This document shows positions 32,117 through 44,300 of a DNA stretch of 64,000 nt, piece after piece. Numbering within the stretch: the stretch's first letter is position 1; each line of letters starts with the position of its first letter. This stretch comes from Acanthamoeba castellanii str. Neff (taxonomy: Eukaryota; Discosea; Longamoebia; Acanthamoebidae), in assembly GCF_000313135.1 (NCBI RefSeq), contig NW_004457442.1, forward strand, positions 1,282,293-1,346,292. Direction: 5' to 3'. Below the pieces are notes generated by a model. The model saw only the letters and a list, made by a program, of their open reading frames with translations. It was not told the DNA's origin and searched no databases. The translations under genes and the position numbers were made by a program.

Positions 32117-34559
32117 TCACAGGTTGATCGGCAAGAAGGCGTAGATGGCGGACTTCTTGAGGGCCAGCTCGATCACCAGCTCCACCTTGTGGTTGTCGTA
32201 CGACCTGACCGGGTTGAGTGGAGCTGCTGCGTCAGTACAAGCACGCACCCCAAGTGGTCGAGGAGTTGGGGCTGTTTGGTGTCGTTGGTCGCGTACCCTT
32301 CCTTGCACGCCGGAATCTTGTAGCTCAGCATACCGTCGAACAGTCCTGGGGAAAAAGACGTCAGCACACGATATACGGCACGCACACGACCAACGACACG
32401 ACCAACGACACGACCAACGACACGACACGACCAACGACACGACACGCCACGCCACGCACCTTTTTCGAGAGGGAATTTGGAGTTGGTGAAGGAGATCATT
32501 TCATCTGAGCCTTCAAACTTGGGAAGGCTCTTGTTCTTCTCTCGCCGCTTGTCGTCCTTCTGTCGCTCGGCCGCCGTGCTGTATGACCAGATGCCGTGCA
32601 GAACGTGATCAGTTGACCGCACGCCCGCACACACACGCACACACACACACACACACGCACACGTACGCGCACACGGCACGTACGGCACACGTACCTCTTG
32701 GCCAGCGAAGCGTTGACGTGGCGAATGATCTTGGTCGAGTCGTTGATCACCCTGAGCTTGATGGCGACCTCGCTCCCCACCGCATACTTCTCCCTATGGC
32801 ACGACACGTGCACGCAAGTGCGGAGTTGAATAAGAGTGTGGTGCCGACCGACGATTTGATAGGATCAACGCACTTCTTTTCGATGGAACAGTGGACGCTG
32901 ATGATCTCCTTCTTGGAGACGCTTTCGACGAAATCGTCCGCCTCCCGCCCGCCGTGCGACGTGACCGAGCTCGACGTCGACAGCGACGACGACGACGAGT
33001 TGAGCCGCGGCGACAGGATCGACGCCGCGACGGAGGCCGACGCCGGCGGTGACGCCACCACCGGCGGTGGACCCATGGGCGAGATCAAGCCCTGGCGCGG
33101 GGCCACGGGCGGCGGCGAGCGCATGGTCGCATAGCTGGGCACCGGCGATGACGGTGAGGAGCCGGTCGTCGTCGTGCGCGGGGCCACGGGCGGCGACGCG
33201 CGCGCAGGGCTCGACGGTGACGTTCGACTGCCGTTCGGCGGCGGCGGCCGCGCGAACGCGAGCGCGCCGCTGGGCGGGACGGCGGCTGCCGAGGGCGACG
33301 GAGAGGCGGAGGGGGAGGGGGAGAGGGGGGTGTCGGAGCGGCGCGAGGAGGGGCGGCGGGGAGGCCGGCGGGGAGGGTGAGCGGCGGCGGCGGGCGGAGC
33401 GAGGAGGCGGGCNNNNNNNNNNNNNNNNNNNNNNNNNNNNNNNNNNNNNNNNNNNNNNNNNNNNNNNNNNNNNNNNNNNNNNNNNNNNNNNNNNNNNNNN
33501 NNNNNNNNNNNNNNNNNNNNNNNNNNNNNNNNNNNNNNNNNNNNNNNNNNNNNNNNNNNNNNNNNNNNNNNNNNNNNNNNNNNNNNNNNNNNNNNNNNNN
33601 NNNNNNNNNNNNNNNNNNNNNNNNNNNNNNNNNNNNNNNNNNNNNNNNNNNNNNNNNNNNNNNNNNNNNNNNNNNNNNNNNNNGCGTACGGTGCGGGCGG
33701 CGACGGGCGGCGGCTGGGCGCGCAGCGGCGAGGTGGCGCGGGCCACGGGCGCTGGCGACCCGCGATGGGGCACGAGCGGCGACACCGGCTTCGGCGTCTG
33801 TGTCTCTGTCTCTGTCGCGGGTGCGGCGGCCGGTTCGTATGAGGGCGCACTCGCGACGGTGGCGGCGGGAACAGCCGGCGCTGGAGGGAAGAACGAAGGG
33901 AAAGAACGAAAGAGACAAAGTTCAGAAGACGGAGGAGGGGAAAGAGGGAAGGGGGATGGGATGCCTACGTTCTGCAGGAGGGGTGGACACGCGCAGCTTG
34001 GTAGGCGCGGCCGGAGCACCAGCATCGTCGGTCGTTGGGATATCTGTCGAGAATAAAAATTAAAATACGAATAAAAATAAAACATCACATTTTGAATAAA
34101 AAGAAATGTTTGAATAAAAAGAGCACGTTCAAAAATGGAGTTAAATGCAATAATGGAAAACAATTTGGTGCCTCGTGGCGGTGTGTAGCTGCACCGCTGC
34201 AATTCGGGTTTACGGCACACGTAGACACACGCAGAGAAAAGATGGCGGGCCGGGGAGGGGGGCACTGGCGCACCTCCAGGGGCGATGAAGCCAAAGGTGT
34301 TGCGGAAGGCCTGATTCTTGCGCGGGCTGAAGGTGGGCAGCCGGTCGGTGAGGGACGGGGTGGCGGGCCCCGCCGTCGGTGCGCCATTCACATTTTTGTC
34401 GACTGCGGCAGCTCTTTCGTTATCGTCGGCCCCGCCTTCTTCGCCCTCTTCATCTCCAATCTTGAGGCCCTCGAGCACGTTTGCACGGAGCTGTCGCCTT
34501 CGCTCTTCATCGTGCGTGTAGTCGTACTCTTCCTCCTCGGTTCCGTGTGACGAGAACAT
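32117..34559 (-). CDS. arrestin-like protein with a long Pro/Ser-rich N-terminus (interrupted by assembly gap)
   Basis: Begins with an acidic E-E-E-E-Y-D-Y-T-H-D-E-E segment. About 300 residues of Pro/Ala/Ser/Thr sequence with S-P-R, P-P-V-A and A-P-A-P motifs follow, interrupted by the N block. The C-terminal part, spread over several exons, reads I-I-S-V-H-C-S-I-E-K-K, Y-A-V-G-S-E-V-A-I-K-L-R-V-I-N-D-S-T-K and K-V-E-L-V-I-E-L-A-L. This beta-strand pattern resembles the C-terminal half of an arrestin fold (alpha-arrestin/ARRDC type), in which such proteins act as cargo or ubiquitin-ligase adaptors. The fold call is by pattern only. Its start is 376 bp from the divergent membrane-protein gene. 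Confidence 0.55.
32630..32662. repeat. short (AC)n intronic repeat
   Basis: AC-rich stretch of about 30 bp with G interruptions, in an intron of the arrestin-like gene. Confidence 0.7.
33413..33683. other. assembly gap (271 N)
   Basis: Unknown bases inside the Pro/Ser-rich coding part of the arrestin-like gene. Both flanks are extremely GC-rich and repetitive, so collapse or a wrong gap size is plausible. Confidence 0.99.
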
Positions 34560-34935
34560 GGTGGTGCGCCGCCGCTTTCCCCTCCTCGTTTTTTAGTTCC
34601 TTTTACCTAAAGATCGAAAAGCGATGCCTCGCTTCCTTCCCCACAACACTTCGCTTTCGCTCTTGTCTCTTTCGCTCTCGGTGGCCCCTACAACGGCAAG
34701 TCGGCAAAAAGAAGCAACAAATGACGCTCTTCTAACGCGCAATTGCGCTCACCCGCTCACCCTGGAGCCAATAGCAGGACACGGCCCAGAGAACGGCAGC
34801 CAATAGCATTTTTTCGGCGGAGGAACGAGCAGTACGGAAAACCAATTTCTCAAAACTTTTCCTTTTAGTCAGGAATGCTCTGCCGAACTTGCTGCCCCAA
34901 TCGATCGATGTCGCTCTTTGCTTCGTGTGAACACG
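34560..34935. promoter_or_regulatory. divergent promoter with a duplicated CCAAT element
   Basis: Shared 5' space of the arrestin-like gene (-) and the membrane protein (+). The 11-mer AGCCAATAGCA occurs twice in the same orientation, at 34766-34776 and 34798-34808, 32 bp apart. Pyrimidine-rich CTTTCGCTCT tracts lie near 34660-34680. CCAAT boxes recruit NF-Y-type factors in eukaryotes; function here is inferred. Confidence 0.5.
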
Positions 34936-36953
34936 ATGGATAGAATGCCAAAGGCGCACCAACGGAGCGGACTGGGCTTGCCCCTCCCGCTCGTCTTCTT
35001 TCTCCTTTCGTTACTCTTCTGCACACCCAATTTTGGGGCAAATTCCGAGCAATTGAGCACAGCCGATGTGCCGGATTATGACCTTGACACACGCAACGTC
35101 GAAGATGAAGAGCTTTTCTTGGCCAACGATCAGCTGTACATACAATTCTACGCCAAATCGCCATCGTCCAAGATGATGTTCAACCAAACGACCTACCAGG
35201 CGGATTTCTACACCAACGTCGTGTGGTCACAGCTTACCGAGGGCGAGAATCGCCAGTTCCCCATCCCGAGCGACTTCTCCTTCGTCAAGTCACACGTCCC
35301 AAACCCAGGCACAGCCTTCACCCATCAAATCATTTCTTTATCTATTTATTACGTTAATCATCAAATCGTTCTACACGCATCATAGATGGCAACGGCACGC
35401 TGTACCAGAGAGTCACCTTCAACGCCACTGTCAATAATGGGTATCGTGTGTGCGTGTGCGGTAGTGCGTGTGCGGTAGTGCGTGTGCGGTAGTGTGTGTG
35501 CGGTGGTGCGTGTGCGTGTGCGTGTGCGTGCTTACCAACACACGGTGTCGTGCACAGGTCGGTGCTGATGGCTGATGTCTACCTGACCAACAAGGCCGTC
35601 AACATGACCCTCACATCGTCCTTCAATGCTTCGGTCGAGCCCTTGCTCGCGCCTCTCGATCTGCCGGCGCCCACCCAAGTCCCCTCGCGCCTCCTCCACG
35701 CCAGCCCCGAAGACAACTCGCTCACCCTGCAGCTCGGCCCCAGCTCCCTCCTCGTCAAGCTCCGCGTAACGCACTCTCTTGCCCCACTTCTTTCGCTCTT
35801 GCTCTTCAGAGATGTAATGCTTTTCTTACCGCACACGTCGCACACGTCGCACACGTCGCACACGTCGCACACGTCGCACATCACTGCAGGTAATGAATTG
35901 GCACTACGCGAGCACGAAGAACACCCTCACGATGGCGGGGAATGTCGAATCTAGCGCGAGCGGCATTGACGTGTTCTGGAGCAAGTATCCGCCGCCCACG
36001 AACAACATGGCCACCGTGGGTCTCCCTGGTATGCCCACCCCCACGTGATCGTGGATGCATATGTGAGTGTCGTGTCGTTGGCCGTGTCGTGTTCCAGAGC
36101 TAAGCAAGCCACGTGCTATGTAGGTGGTCCTAAGATCATCATCGTGCACCTGATGAACAACGCCACTGTGGGTTGTGATGGAGTGACCAAGTCGATTCAG
36201 TCCGTTTACGTCGACACACGGTAGGTGGCCCACACGTTGCAGTTCGTTTTCGTCTCGTCGTGCGTGGTATTCCCTCTCACGCGCTCTTCTATCTCTCTTT
36301 TTCGTGTAGCTACGACCTCCGCCACATTCTGTCGCCCGTGTCGGCCGACATTCGCCTGATCTTCCCCTCGCTGCACGACACCTTCCACTGCGTCAACGCG
36401 ACCAACCACTCAGTGCCCTGCGAGTGCAAGGAGACTTTCATCGACTTCGTCGTCTACATGGTACGCGTTAACACACACACAACACACATCACCTTCGTTA
36501 TCGCTCATGGGCCGTACAGGAACTGGACAAGTGGGAGACGATCGTGCATTGGTGGCTCATTGCGGGCATCATCGTGCTCGCGCTCGGCGCCTTCGCGATC
36601 CTCATCTGCGTGTTCGTCTGCGTCGCACGACGGTACGCCTCGCTTTTCGCTCTTCGTTCTTTGCGCTTCGTTCTTTTGACACAGCTGTTGCGTATTGGGG
36701 GGGGGGTCTTAGGTACAACCGGTCGCTGCAGGAGGACAAGATCAAGGAGCGGGAGGAGAAGCGGGCCAGGAACGAGCGGCAATCGGTCAACCCCGCTGGC
36801 GCCACCCGCGTCCGCGGCGATGAGGAGTCTTCGTCGGGCGAGGAGGCCACCGCGGCCCAGACAGAGAAGAGGGTATGGCGCCGGCCCGACCTCACCGCAG
36901 AGGAAGAGACCGACCCACTCCTCCGATTCGTGTACAAGAAGAAGACCATCTAG
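34936..36953 (+). CDS. single-pass type I membrane protein, unknown function
   Basis: Spliced gene with no family I recognise. An N-terminal signal peptide is clear: basic start, then L-P-L-P-L-V-F-F-L-L-S-L-L-F-C. The lumenal part (about 300 residues) has many N-glycosylation sequons (N-Q-T, N-G-T, N-A-T, N-M-T, N-A-S, N-H-S). Near the membrane is a Cys cluster (H-C-V-N...P-C-E-C-K). One transmembrane helix, W-W-L-I-A-G-I-I-V-L-A-L-G-A-F-A-I-L-I, is followed by a charged tail of about 85 residues rich in K-E-R-E-E-K-R-A-R that ends K-K-K-T-I; this is close to a di-lysine ER-retrieval signal but lacks the exact spacing. The ATG at 34936 is preferred; another Met is three codons on. Sequence suggests a surface or secretory-pathway receptor-like protein. 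Confidence 0.72.
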
Positions 36954-37229
36954 GCACGCCCACGACAAACTACAATAATAATTCTTTTATTTATTTACGT
37001 TTTCAGCGAATCGAGTTACTGCGAAACCAGGATTTATCCGGGCTTGGTCGGAACGGCCGAGGCGGAAGTCGCGTCGCTGTGCTGGGATCGCCACGACTGC
37101 GGCCGGCAAGGAAGCCGGAGGCGTACGGTGAGTACATAAGGCCATCAGCGCCAGCCCAGATAAGATCTGCAAGCATCAACACAGCAAGCAGCGAGGCAGC
37201 GAGCGTACAGCCCACAGAGAACCAACACA

Positions 37230-37970
37230 ATGACACACACAACGTCGGACTACGACTACATCTTCAAGCTGATCCTCATCGGCGACTCGGGAGTGGGCAA
37301 GAGCTGCCTGCTCACGCGCTTCGCAGACGAGACCTACCACGACGCCACCCTTTCCACCATCGGCGTCGACTTCAAGTTCCGCAACGTCACACTCGCCGAC
37401 AAGACCGTCAAACTCCAGGTCTGGGACACTGCCGGTACATTCTCCCCTCCTGTTCACCATCGTCAGCATCATTAGTAGCATCATCATTTTCATTTTTTCC
37501 GTTCAAGCCTGCTCACCCGCTGATCTATTTCTCCCTCATGCTCAGGCCAAGAGAAGTTTCGCACGATCGTGGCGAGCTACTACCGAGGCGCGCACGGCAT
37601 CCTGCTGGCCTACGACACCACCAACGCAGCCTCGTTCGAGAACCTGGGCTACTGGCTCCAGGAGGTGAAGCGATTCGGGTCGTTGACGTGCCCCGTGGTG
37701 CTGGTGGGGACCAAGACCGATCTCAAGTCGAAGCGCGTCGTGCCCGAGGAGGCAGTGCGCGCCTTCGCCGAGCAGTACTGCGGCGGGGCCAACACGCTGG
37801 TGGAGACTTCGGCCAAGACGAACGAGGGCGTCGAGCAGGCCTTCCAGCTGCTGGTCCAGCAGGTCTTCAAGCAGCGGGTGAACGTCGACATGGAACCGCC
37901 CAGGCAGGTCCCGCGATCACTCCTCCAGCCCACGCCAGATGACTACACCGCCTCGCGATGCGGGTGTTGA
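37230..37970 (+). CDS. Rab1-like small GTPase
   Basis: Two exons (37230-37434 and 37546-37970). It carries the P-loop G-D-S-G-V-G-K-S-C, switch [27 protein letters not shown], the base-recognition motif (here T-K-T-D instead of N-K-x-D), and E-T-S-A-K-T. It ends C-G-C, a canonical CXC double-geranylgeranylation site. Length and motifs are Rab1/Rab18-like, implying ER-Golgi or related traffic. Two details stand out: Thr in place of Asn in N-K-x-D, and a TYR-containing T-P-D-D-Y-T-A linker before the prenyl motif. The intron splits the D-T-A-G-Q motif, a position also used by the Rab gene at 30483. Confidence 0.9.
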
Positions 37971-38192
37971 ATACGGTCAGAAATAAATTAAAAATGAATT
38001 ATGAATAAGAAAATGACAAGAAATTGGTGCGGTATTGGTTGCTCCGCTGTTGGTTGTGCCTCCTCTTCCTTTTCTCGCTGACGGCTGGTCTGTGTGCTGT
38101 TTGGCTCAATCGAAAGGTCTTTTGATCTTTTTCTCTTCCCTTGATCATCTCTTTCTCTCTCGTGGAGTTACAAATCTCTTCATCTTCGCGAG

Positions 38193-39790
38193 ATGGGGTG
38201 TTGTTCTTCATCTCCTATTGAGGACCTCCGAGCGCCACTGTTGGCGCGTTCGTCCGCCCACCAGCCGGCGGCGGCCGCTGAGCCCTACCCACCTTCGCTC
38301 GACTACAATTCCTCTTCCTCTTCGGCTTCGGCTTCGGCCTCGACTTCTTATCACCACCCTCCCGTCCCGACGTCTGTCCACGCACAACGCAAGCACAGCA
38401 GCGCAAAGAGCGAAGCGGTGGCTGACAACGAGCGTGACGCGAAAGCGCAGACGTCAGAGAAGAACGAAAGCGATGAGTCGTCGCTCACGGCCAGCGGCCT
38501 CCGGGTGATCGACGCGCCTCGGCCGGAGGGCGCCACAGAGCACATGACGAAGGAGGAAGAGTTCGAGTTCTACAAGAAGAAGATGGAGCAGCTCAACCGC
38601 GAGAAGGAGGATACCAACGCTCGATTCCTCAAGGAGGAGCGCGAGAAGCAGAAGCTGGACAAGCAACACAAGAAGCCATCGGTGGCGTGCACCCTGCAAC
38701 GTTGCAAGCCACACATGAGCGCGCGCATGTGAGAGCTGACAGAAGGCGTTGTGTGAATGGTCTGTGCAGCTGCTCACCTTTTTCAAGGGCGGAGAGGAGG
38801 AAGAGGACGAGTTCGCGATCGGCGCGCCGCAGGGGTTCAAGCACGAATCGCACATTGGCTGGACTCCCGAAGGCGGCTTTGATGTACGCACGACACGCAC
38901 GACACACAACACGCCGCACGGCGCTCCTCTTTAGACAATCCACATGTCGTGGCGTGACGAAGGAGAAGACTTACGCGGAGGTTGCGGCTGCAGATCTTCA
39001 ACGTTCCGAATGAATGGAAGAAGCTGATGTCCAAGGCCGGAGTCACCGAGGAGCAGATGCAGGACAAGGAGACCGCCATGTTCATCGTCTCCTTCGTCGC
39101 TAGTACTCTCGGAAACCAGCAGGGTACGTACCACGCACGTAGTCGTCGTGGTGTGTGAGTTCCAAACTCATGGCATCGGTGTGCAGGTGGACAAGCAGCG
39201 GCGCAGGCGCCCGCGGCTCGTCCCGTGCAAGTGGAAGAGCGAAGGGAAGGTGAAGGTGAAGCGGAGGTGCAAGTCAGCCCCAACGAGAACTCTCAGGCGG
39301 AACAGGAGCGCCCAGGAGAAGAAGAGGAGTCCATACCGTCAGCTCCTCCTGCTCCGGTTGCGCCCGCTCCGGCCCAGCCCACTCTCGGAGGTTCCTCGGC
39401 GCCTCCACCGCCTCCGGTCCTCCGGCCTTCGGTGCGCACCACTCGCGTACAGAGCTTGCGTCGGCGGTTGGCTGACTCGCTTTCTTTCGGAGCGCAGGTG
39501 GCGGACGAAGGCTCGTCGGGCGACATGTTCTCGGCGATCCGCGGCGGTGTGGCACTGAAGAAGGTCGCAGCGCTGCCCGATGTCAAGAACCTGTCCGTGC
39601 AGGAAGAGGTAAGACGTGGGCATCGATGTTCTCTTGCAGACATTCGCGCGATGGCTGACGAGATGACGCTTGAATTGGACAGGACTCCATCGCGGGAGCC
39701 CTAGCGCGAGCGCTGCAGAGCCGGCGATTCGCGATCAGAGAAGAGGAGGAAGAGCCGGAGGAGGAAGACAACGGCGAGTGGGACGACTGA
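38193..39790 (+). CDS. WASP-like Arp2/3 activator with N-terminal lipidation signal, no WH1
   Basis: Five exons. The N-terminus M-G-C-C-S-S-S is a classic N-myristoylation plus palmitoylation signal. Next come a Ser/Ala-rich linker and a coiled-coil or basic helix (K-K-K-M-E-Q-L-N-R-E-K-E). A CRIB/GBD module runs from I-G-A-P-Q-G-F-K-H-E-S-H-I-G-W through I-F-N-V-P-N-E-W-K-K-L to V-T-E-E-Q-M-Q-D-K-E-T, closely matching the WASP GTPase-binding/autoinhibitory domain. After a Pro-rich stretch (P-P-P-P-P-V-L-R-P) comes a VCA: WH2-like D-M-F-S-A-I-R-G-G-V-A-L-K-K-V, central S-I-A-G-A-L-A-R-A-L-Q-S-R-R, and an acidic tail ending E-W-D-D. WASP proteins are released by Cdc42/Rac-GTP to nucleate branched actin. 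The usual WH1/EVH1 domain is absent. Confidence 0.85.
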
Positions 39791-39848
39791 TGAGCTCGCA
39801 TGTGGCTTTTCTGTGTCTTAGCGGAAAGATACAAGCTTCGAAGCCCGC

Positions 39849-41226
39849 TCAGGCTGAGTCAGGCATATCGTCGCACCTTCTCTTCTTACGCGCGTTGAGT
39901 ATCTTGTTCCTCACCTTCTCCATGTAGTCGTCGGTGCTGGTATTCAGGCGTGCTTGCTTCCGTTCGGCTTGAGGCTTTCTCTTCTTCGAGGTCTTCTTCT
40001 CTTCGTTCTCGTCCGTTCCGCCGCACGAAAAGATATCATCGTCCATGGTGCTATCCGCAGTCGTCTTGGCCGCCGCCGCCGCCGCCTGGGTCTCTGCGTA
40101 CTCTGTACTGGACTGCACCGCTAGTGTCGCCGTCGAGTTGGCCTTCTCGCTTGCTTGGTCGATGACTCTGCTTACCTCGATCCTCACGAGCTCTGCCATC
40201 TTCCGATCCCGTTGCTCCAGTAGAGCGGTCAAGGAGGCTAGCTGCTTGCGGTTCGATTCCTCGACGACGCGCTGCACCTCCTTAACGAGCTCGTTCTTGG
40301 TACGCTCCAGCTTCCGATTGCTCTCTTGCTCTATGAGTCATGCTTACCGTTAGCTTCCGCACAGTTCCATTTCTGATCAATACTGAAGGACCCTACCTTG
40401 ACGGAGCAGCAGCGACGCCATCGTCTTTTCGTACTCCTTCGTGGGCATACCTTGGAGTTGCCCTTGCAAGCCTACCATCATCGTGCCGATCTGGTGAAGC
40501 AGAGGCGCCGCATGCGATGTTATCCAGTCGCCTAAAGCTAACCAGGCCTAGTCCTATGCACCTGCTGCGTGAACTGCCACAGGCCTTGGTCTTCGGCTTG
40601 CGTCTTCTTCACGAGTAGCGGTACGAGGCCCTTCACTTTATGATGCGTACGAAATACACTGTTAGGAAGCGCTTCGACATCAACGACAAGGTCGGCGTAC
40701 GTTCTCCAATGAGGTTCTCCATCAAGCTTTGGTTAAGCGCCATGCTCGCCTTCGCTTCCTGGAGCTCGCCGAGTACCTTCTCCGCGTTGGCTTGCCACTG
40801 CTGCCGATGACACAGTTGCTGCAGATCTACCGCTTGCTGGGCCAGCGAAGCTGTAGACATCGCCAGTGCGCTCGACGACGGTGGTGATGGCCCTACAGCA
40901 GAGGCTGGCATGCTTGAGGTGGACCACTGCCACATGCCTTTCGTCTCCTGACTCTGCGACATCGACCCTCCGCTACTCCAACTTCAGACTACTCACGCAA
41001 CTCTGGTGGTATAGAAGACGCGAATGTACCTTGATGGTCCGGCATCTGCTGGAGAGGAGCTCGACGTAGCGAGTAGCGCCTGACGCGTAGCGGTCACAGC
41101 TGCCTTCTGCTGACTAGCTGTCGCCAACGCCGCGGCCATGGTCCCTGATGAAGAGTTTTGCTTCCGAAACTCTTGCATTGAAGCTTTCTCGAGCAGGCTC
41201 GCGATATCCACCACGTTCGGCTTCAT
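39849..41226 (-). CDS. hypothetical coiled-coil protein with basic C-terminus
   Basis: Multi-exon gene. The N-terminus (L-L-E-K-A-S-M-Q-E-F-R-K-Q) and an Ala/Gln/Ser-rich stretch lead into helical heptads: V-L-G-E-L-Q-E-A-K-A-S-M, then R-K-L-E-R-T-K-N-E-L-V-K-E-V-Q-R-V, and further L-E-Q-R-D-R-K-M-A-E-L. The tail has K-K-T-S-K-K-R-K-P-Q and R-K-K-R-R, probable nuclear localisation signals, and ends D-M-P-D-S-A. No domain is recognised; a structural or nuclear scaffold role is only a guess. Its 3' end is 58 bp from the WASP-like gene on the opposite strand, and its start is 95 bp from the next minus-strand gene. Confidence 0.6.
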
Positions 41227-41321
41227 CTTCTTCCTCCTTCTACTTCGCTCTCTTGTGTTTTGGACGAACCTGCGCGGCCGGCAAAGGGAAATTATTTTAT
41301 TTTGATTTTTCAACCGCCACC

Positions 41322-44300
41322 TTAGAGTACCGAGTCATCGGCCTGAAAGTTGATGGAGTTGTGGGCGGCGATGCTCGATTGGCTTCGCTTACGCCAATAA
41401 GTGATGGCCACGGCCGACACGATCACCACGAGCACCAAGAGCACGGCCAACGGCACCGCCACCGCCACCCCGATGATCAGACCCGTATTGTCGCTGCTGC
41501 CTCCTCCTCCTCCATCGCCGCTCCGCCCCGTCAACAGCACCCCCAGATCTGGCGATGGAGAATTATCGTCAGTGCAAGCTTTGATCCTTCTATTATGTGC
41601 CAGTGTAAGGTGGCAAAGAAAGCAGGGGGGGGTAAGGGGGGGTACCAGGATCGTAGACGGCGCTCGTGTTGAACCGCGCAAACGACACCACCAGGCTTGA
41701 GCTGGTGGCGTCCAGTGTGAACTCCACCGCCTTGCGCCCGTTGCTGCCCGCCTCCTTGGCCGTCACGAGCTTGCCGTCGAGCTCCACAGCTTCCACCAGC
41801 CGCACCCGAGTCGACGCGCGACCCGAGTAAGTGGTCTGCTGGCCTGTGAGGGCGAACTCGCGCACGAAGTCGACCTCGTCGCCGGCCACTTCGCTGAAGC
41901 CCGTGAAGGCGGGCGTGATGGCCACGCGCACTTCGGCACGCTCGTTGGGGTCGTCGGACTGCCACACCCAGTCGGTGAGGCGCACGGTGAACTTGGCAAA
42001 GGCCGGCGACACGTTGAACTTGACCGGCGTGTCGCCTCCCAGATTGACCTCGGTGGTGTTGGAGAAGAGATAGTACTGCAGGCCCAGCATCGCCCCTTCT
42101 GCTATACCCTTCGCGTCGCTGTCGGAGTCAAATTGAAGAGCACACGAATAGATGAACGACTGGTCGGCGCCGAGCGTGTTGTTCTCCACAGTGGCCCACG
42201 TTCCTGGAGTTCGTGTGAGCAGGAATGGTAACATTGTTCGAGAAAAGGTGCGTTGTACCATTCACGACGGTGGCTGTGCGTGTGGAGTTGTTGGTGTTGG
42301 AGCTGCTGATGGTGCCCAAGGAGAGACTCACGGCGGCCGAGCTCTGCTGCTGCCCGCTCGAATCTGTGCGCTCTTTGTGAACCAGCTGCTTCTTCTTGTT
42401 TGAAGAGAGATTCGAATCTGGAAAGGTACCTTGAGGCAGAAGGGTGACTGCAGCGGTCGTCAAGTTGATGAGGAGTGTGGGCGCAAATTGCAGGTTGGTC
42501 GAGTTGGAGATAATGAAAGCCGGAGTCGGCGATGGGAACACAAGCTGCGCACAATTGGGGCCTGGATGGACAGCACCATGTCAGCCTCTCCAGATCTGAG
42601 GCAGGAGGTTGTAAGGATAGACGAGTAAGTGAGACGGGGTTAAGAACCGATGCCGGTGGCGTTGGGTGCGGTGTTGAGGACTGGAACAAAGGCTGAGAAC
42701 CAGCTAAACCCACTTCCGCATATGATCCCTATGGGCAGTTGATTAGGACGGAACGAATGGGTGAGCGCTCGCATGGTTGAAGTGAGGGCAAAGCGAAGAG
42801 AAGAAGATCAAACCCGAGGCCAAGCTGCCCGTGACATTGAGCGACACCGGGCCGTTTTGGTTCCACGTCTTGTCGGGCGACGGATAGCTCTCGCTCTGTC
42901 CATCCACTCCTGTAGCGAGATTAATGCGTTACTCATTCCGATGTCTGGCTGGCGGTAAAGATTGAGAACGTACCAACCGTAATGGTAGAGGTGGAAGCCA
43001 CCGTAAGCGCAATGTTGCCATTCTGCGTCCACTTACCCATGGGACCCATATAAACTCCTGCATGCGGGGCATCACATGAGCCATTGTTCACCCGGGTGCA
43101 TTGATTGGGGGGGGGAGGCGGCAATACCTCTGGGGCCTTCACTGATGTCAATGACAGCATTGCCGCCTTGTATCCATTCTCCCCAACAGCCCACCACTGG
43201 GCCACGAAACATTGTTGCGGGTTAGCGGAGTGATCCCCGGCCCAGCAACATGCTAGGTGAGGGCGCATCTACTGTAGCATGCCGGATCGCAAGAGTACGT
43301 GTTGGTCCCATGTGCTGTGAATGTTCCTCCGCTTTGCGTCCACACTGCAGTTTCCGCAATGTACACACCTGACCCAACCACCACACAACCGTCAAGATCA
43401 CATGCTTCACGCGCTTGGGTGTGGCTTGCCTGGTGAAGATGACGGTACCAGAGGCCAGGTAGCCAGAGTGGGTTAGATCGACAGACGCCGTTCCGATCCA
43501 CTGCGAGTTTGAGTTCATCCTCACAGCTTGTGCGCCCAGGCGGACAAGAGCGAGGGCGAGCAAGAGAGAAGTCAGCCAGTCAGCGGCAAGACACACACGC
43601 ACAGCAGACGCACAGCGTACCTCTCCCCTGGTCCGCGGAGATAGTGACAGGGCCATCTTGTTTCCACACGCCATCCAGCAGAACCACTGGAAGCGAGCAA
43701 GAAGGGAGGAGACTGAGGAATAAATGTTACGGTGCTCAGATGCAGGACTTGTACCTGTGACGAAGGGTCCGGTGTGTGCCTCCACAAAGGCGCCAGCTTG
43801 CTTCCACTGCGCGCCCGCCGCCACATGCACTCCTGCATCGCCCTTTGTGAGGTCTACATATAACGTTCCTTTGTGCGTTGGCAGTCCCGCGTACCGGTCA
43901 TAGTGAAGTCAAGGTTTGTGGGAAACACCCTGACCTCGAGCTCACCGCTTTGAGTCCACGTCCCGTTCCTGATGTCGGCGCCAACGGCATTATTGACTGG
44001 TCGGACGTTGCGTACCAAGCCCCCCCCCAAAGAGAGAAGTCGTCAGTTGTGCGGTGCCGGGAAGTGGGCCACTTCTGTGTGCGTACCATCCGCTAACGTC
44101 ATAACGATGTCATTGTCCTGCAGTATCGCACCACCATCATCCAAACCAATCCCTGTGTGGATCGCCGGCAAGTGAGTTGAGTGTGGGAAGAGGGGAAGTT
44201 ACAGAGGGATCTGTACCACCGGTGAGGTTCAAACGGTCCTGGAGCATTCCGAACGACACGCCTTGAATCGTGAGCCACTCAGTATCTGCACCTTGCACTG

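Noticed and set aside
41531..41965. Arg/Gly-rich minus-strand frame in the surface-protein gene (also 45256-45630)
   Set aside because: Out-of-frame shadow of the duplicated membrane-proximal domain; the real frame carries the conserved protein sequence.
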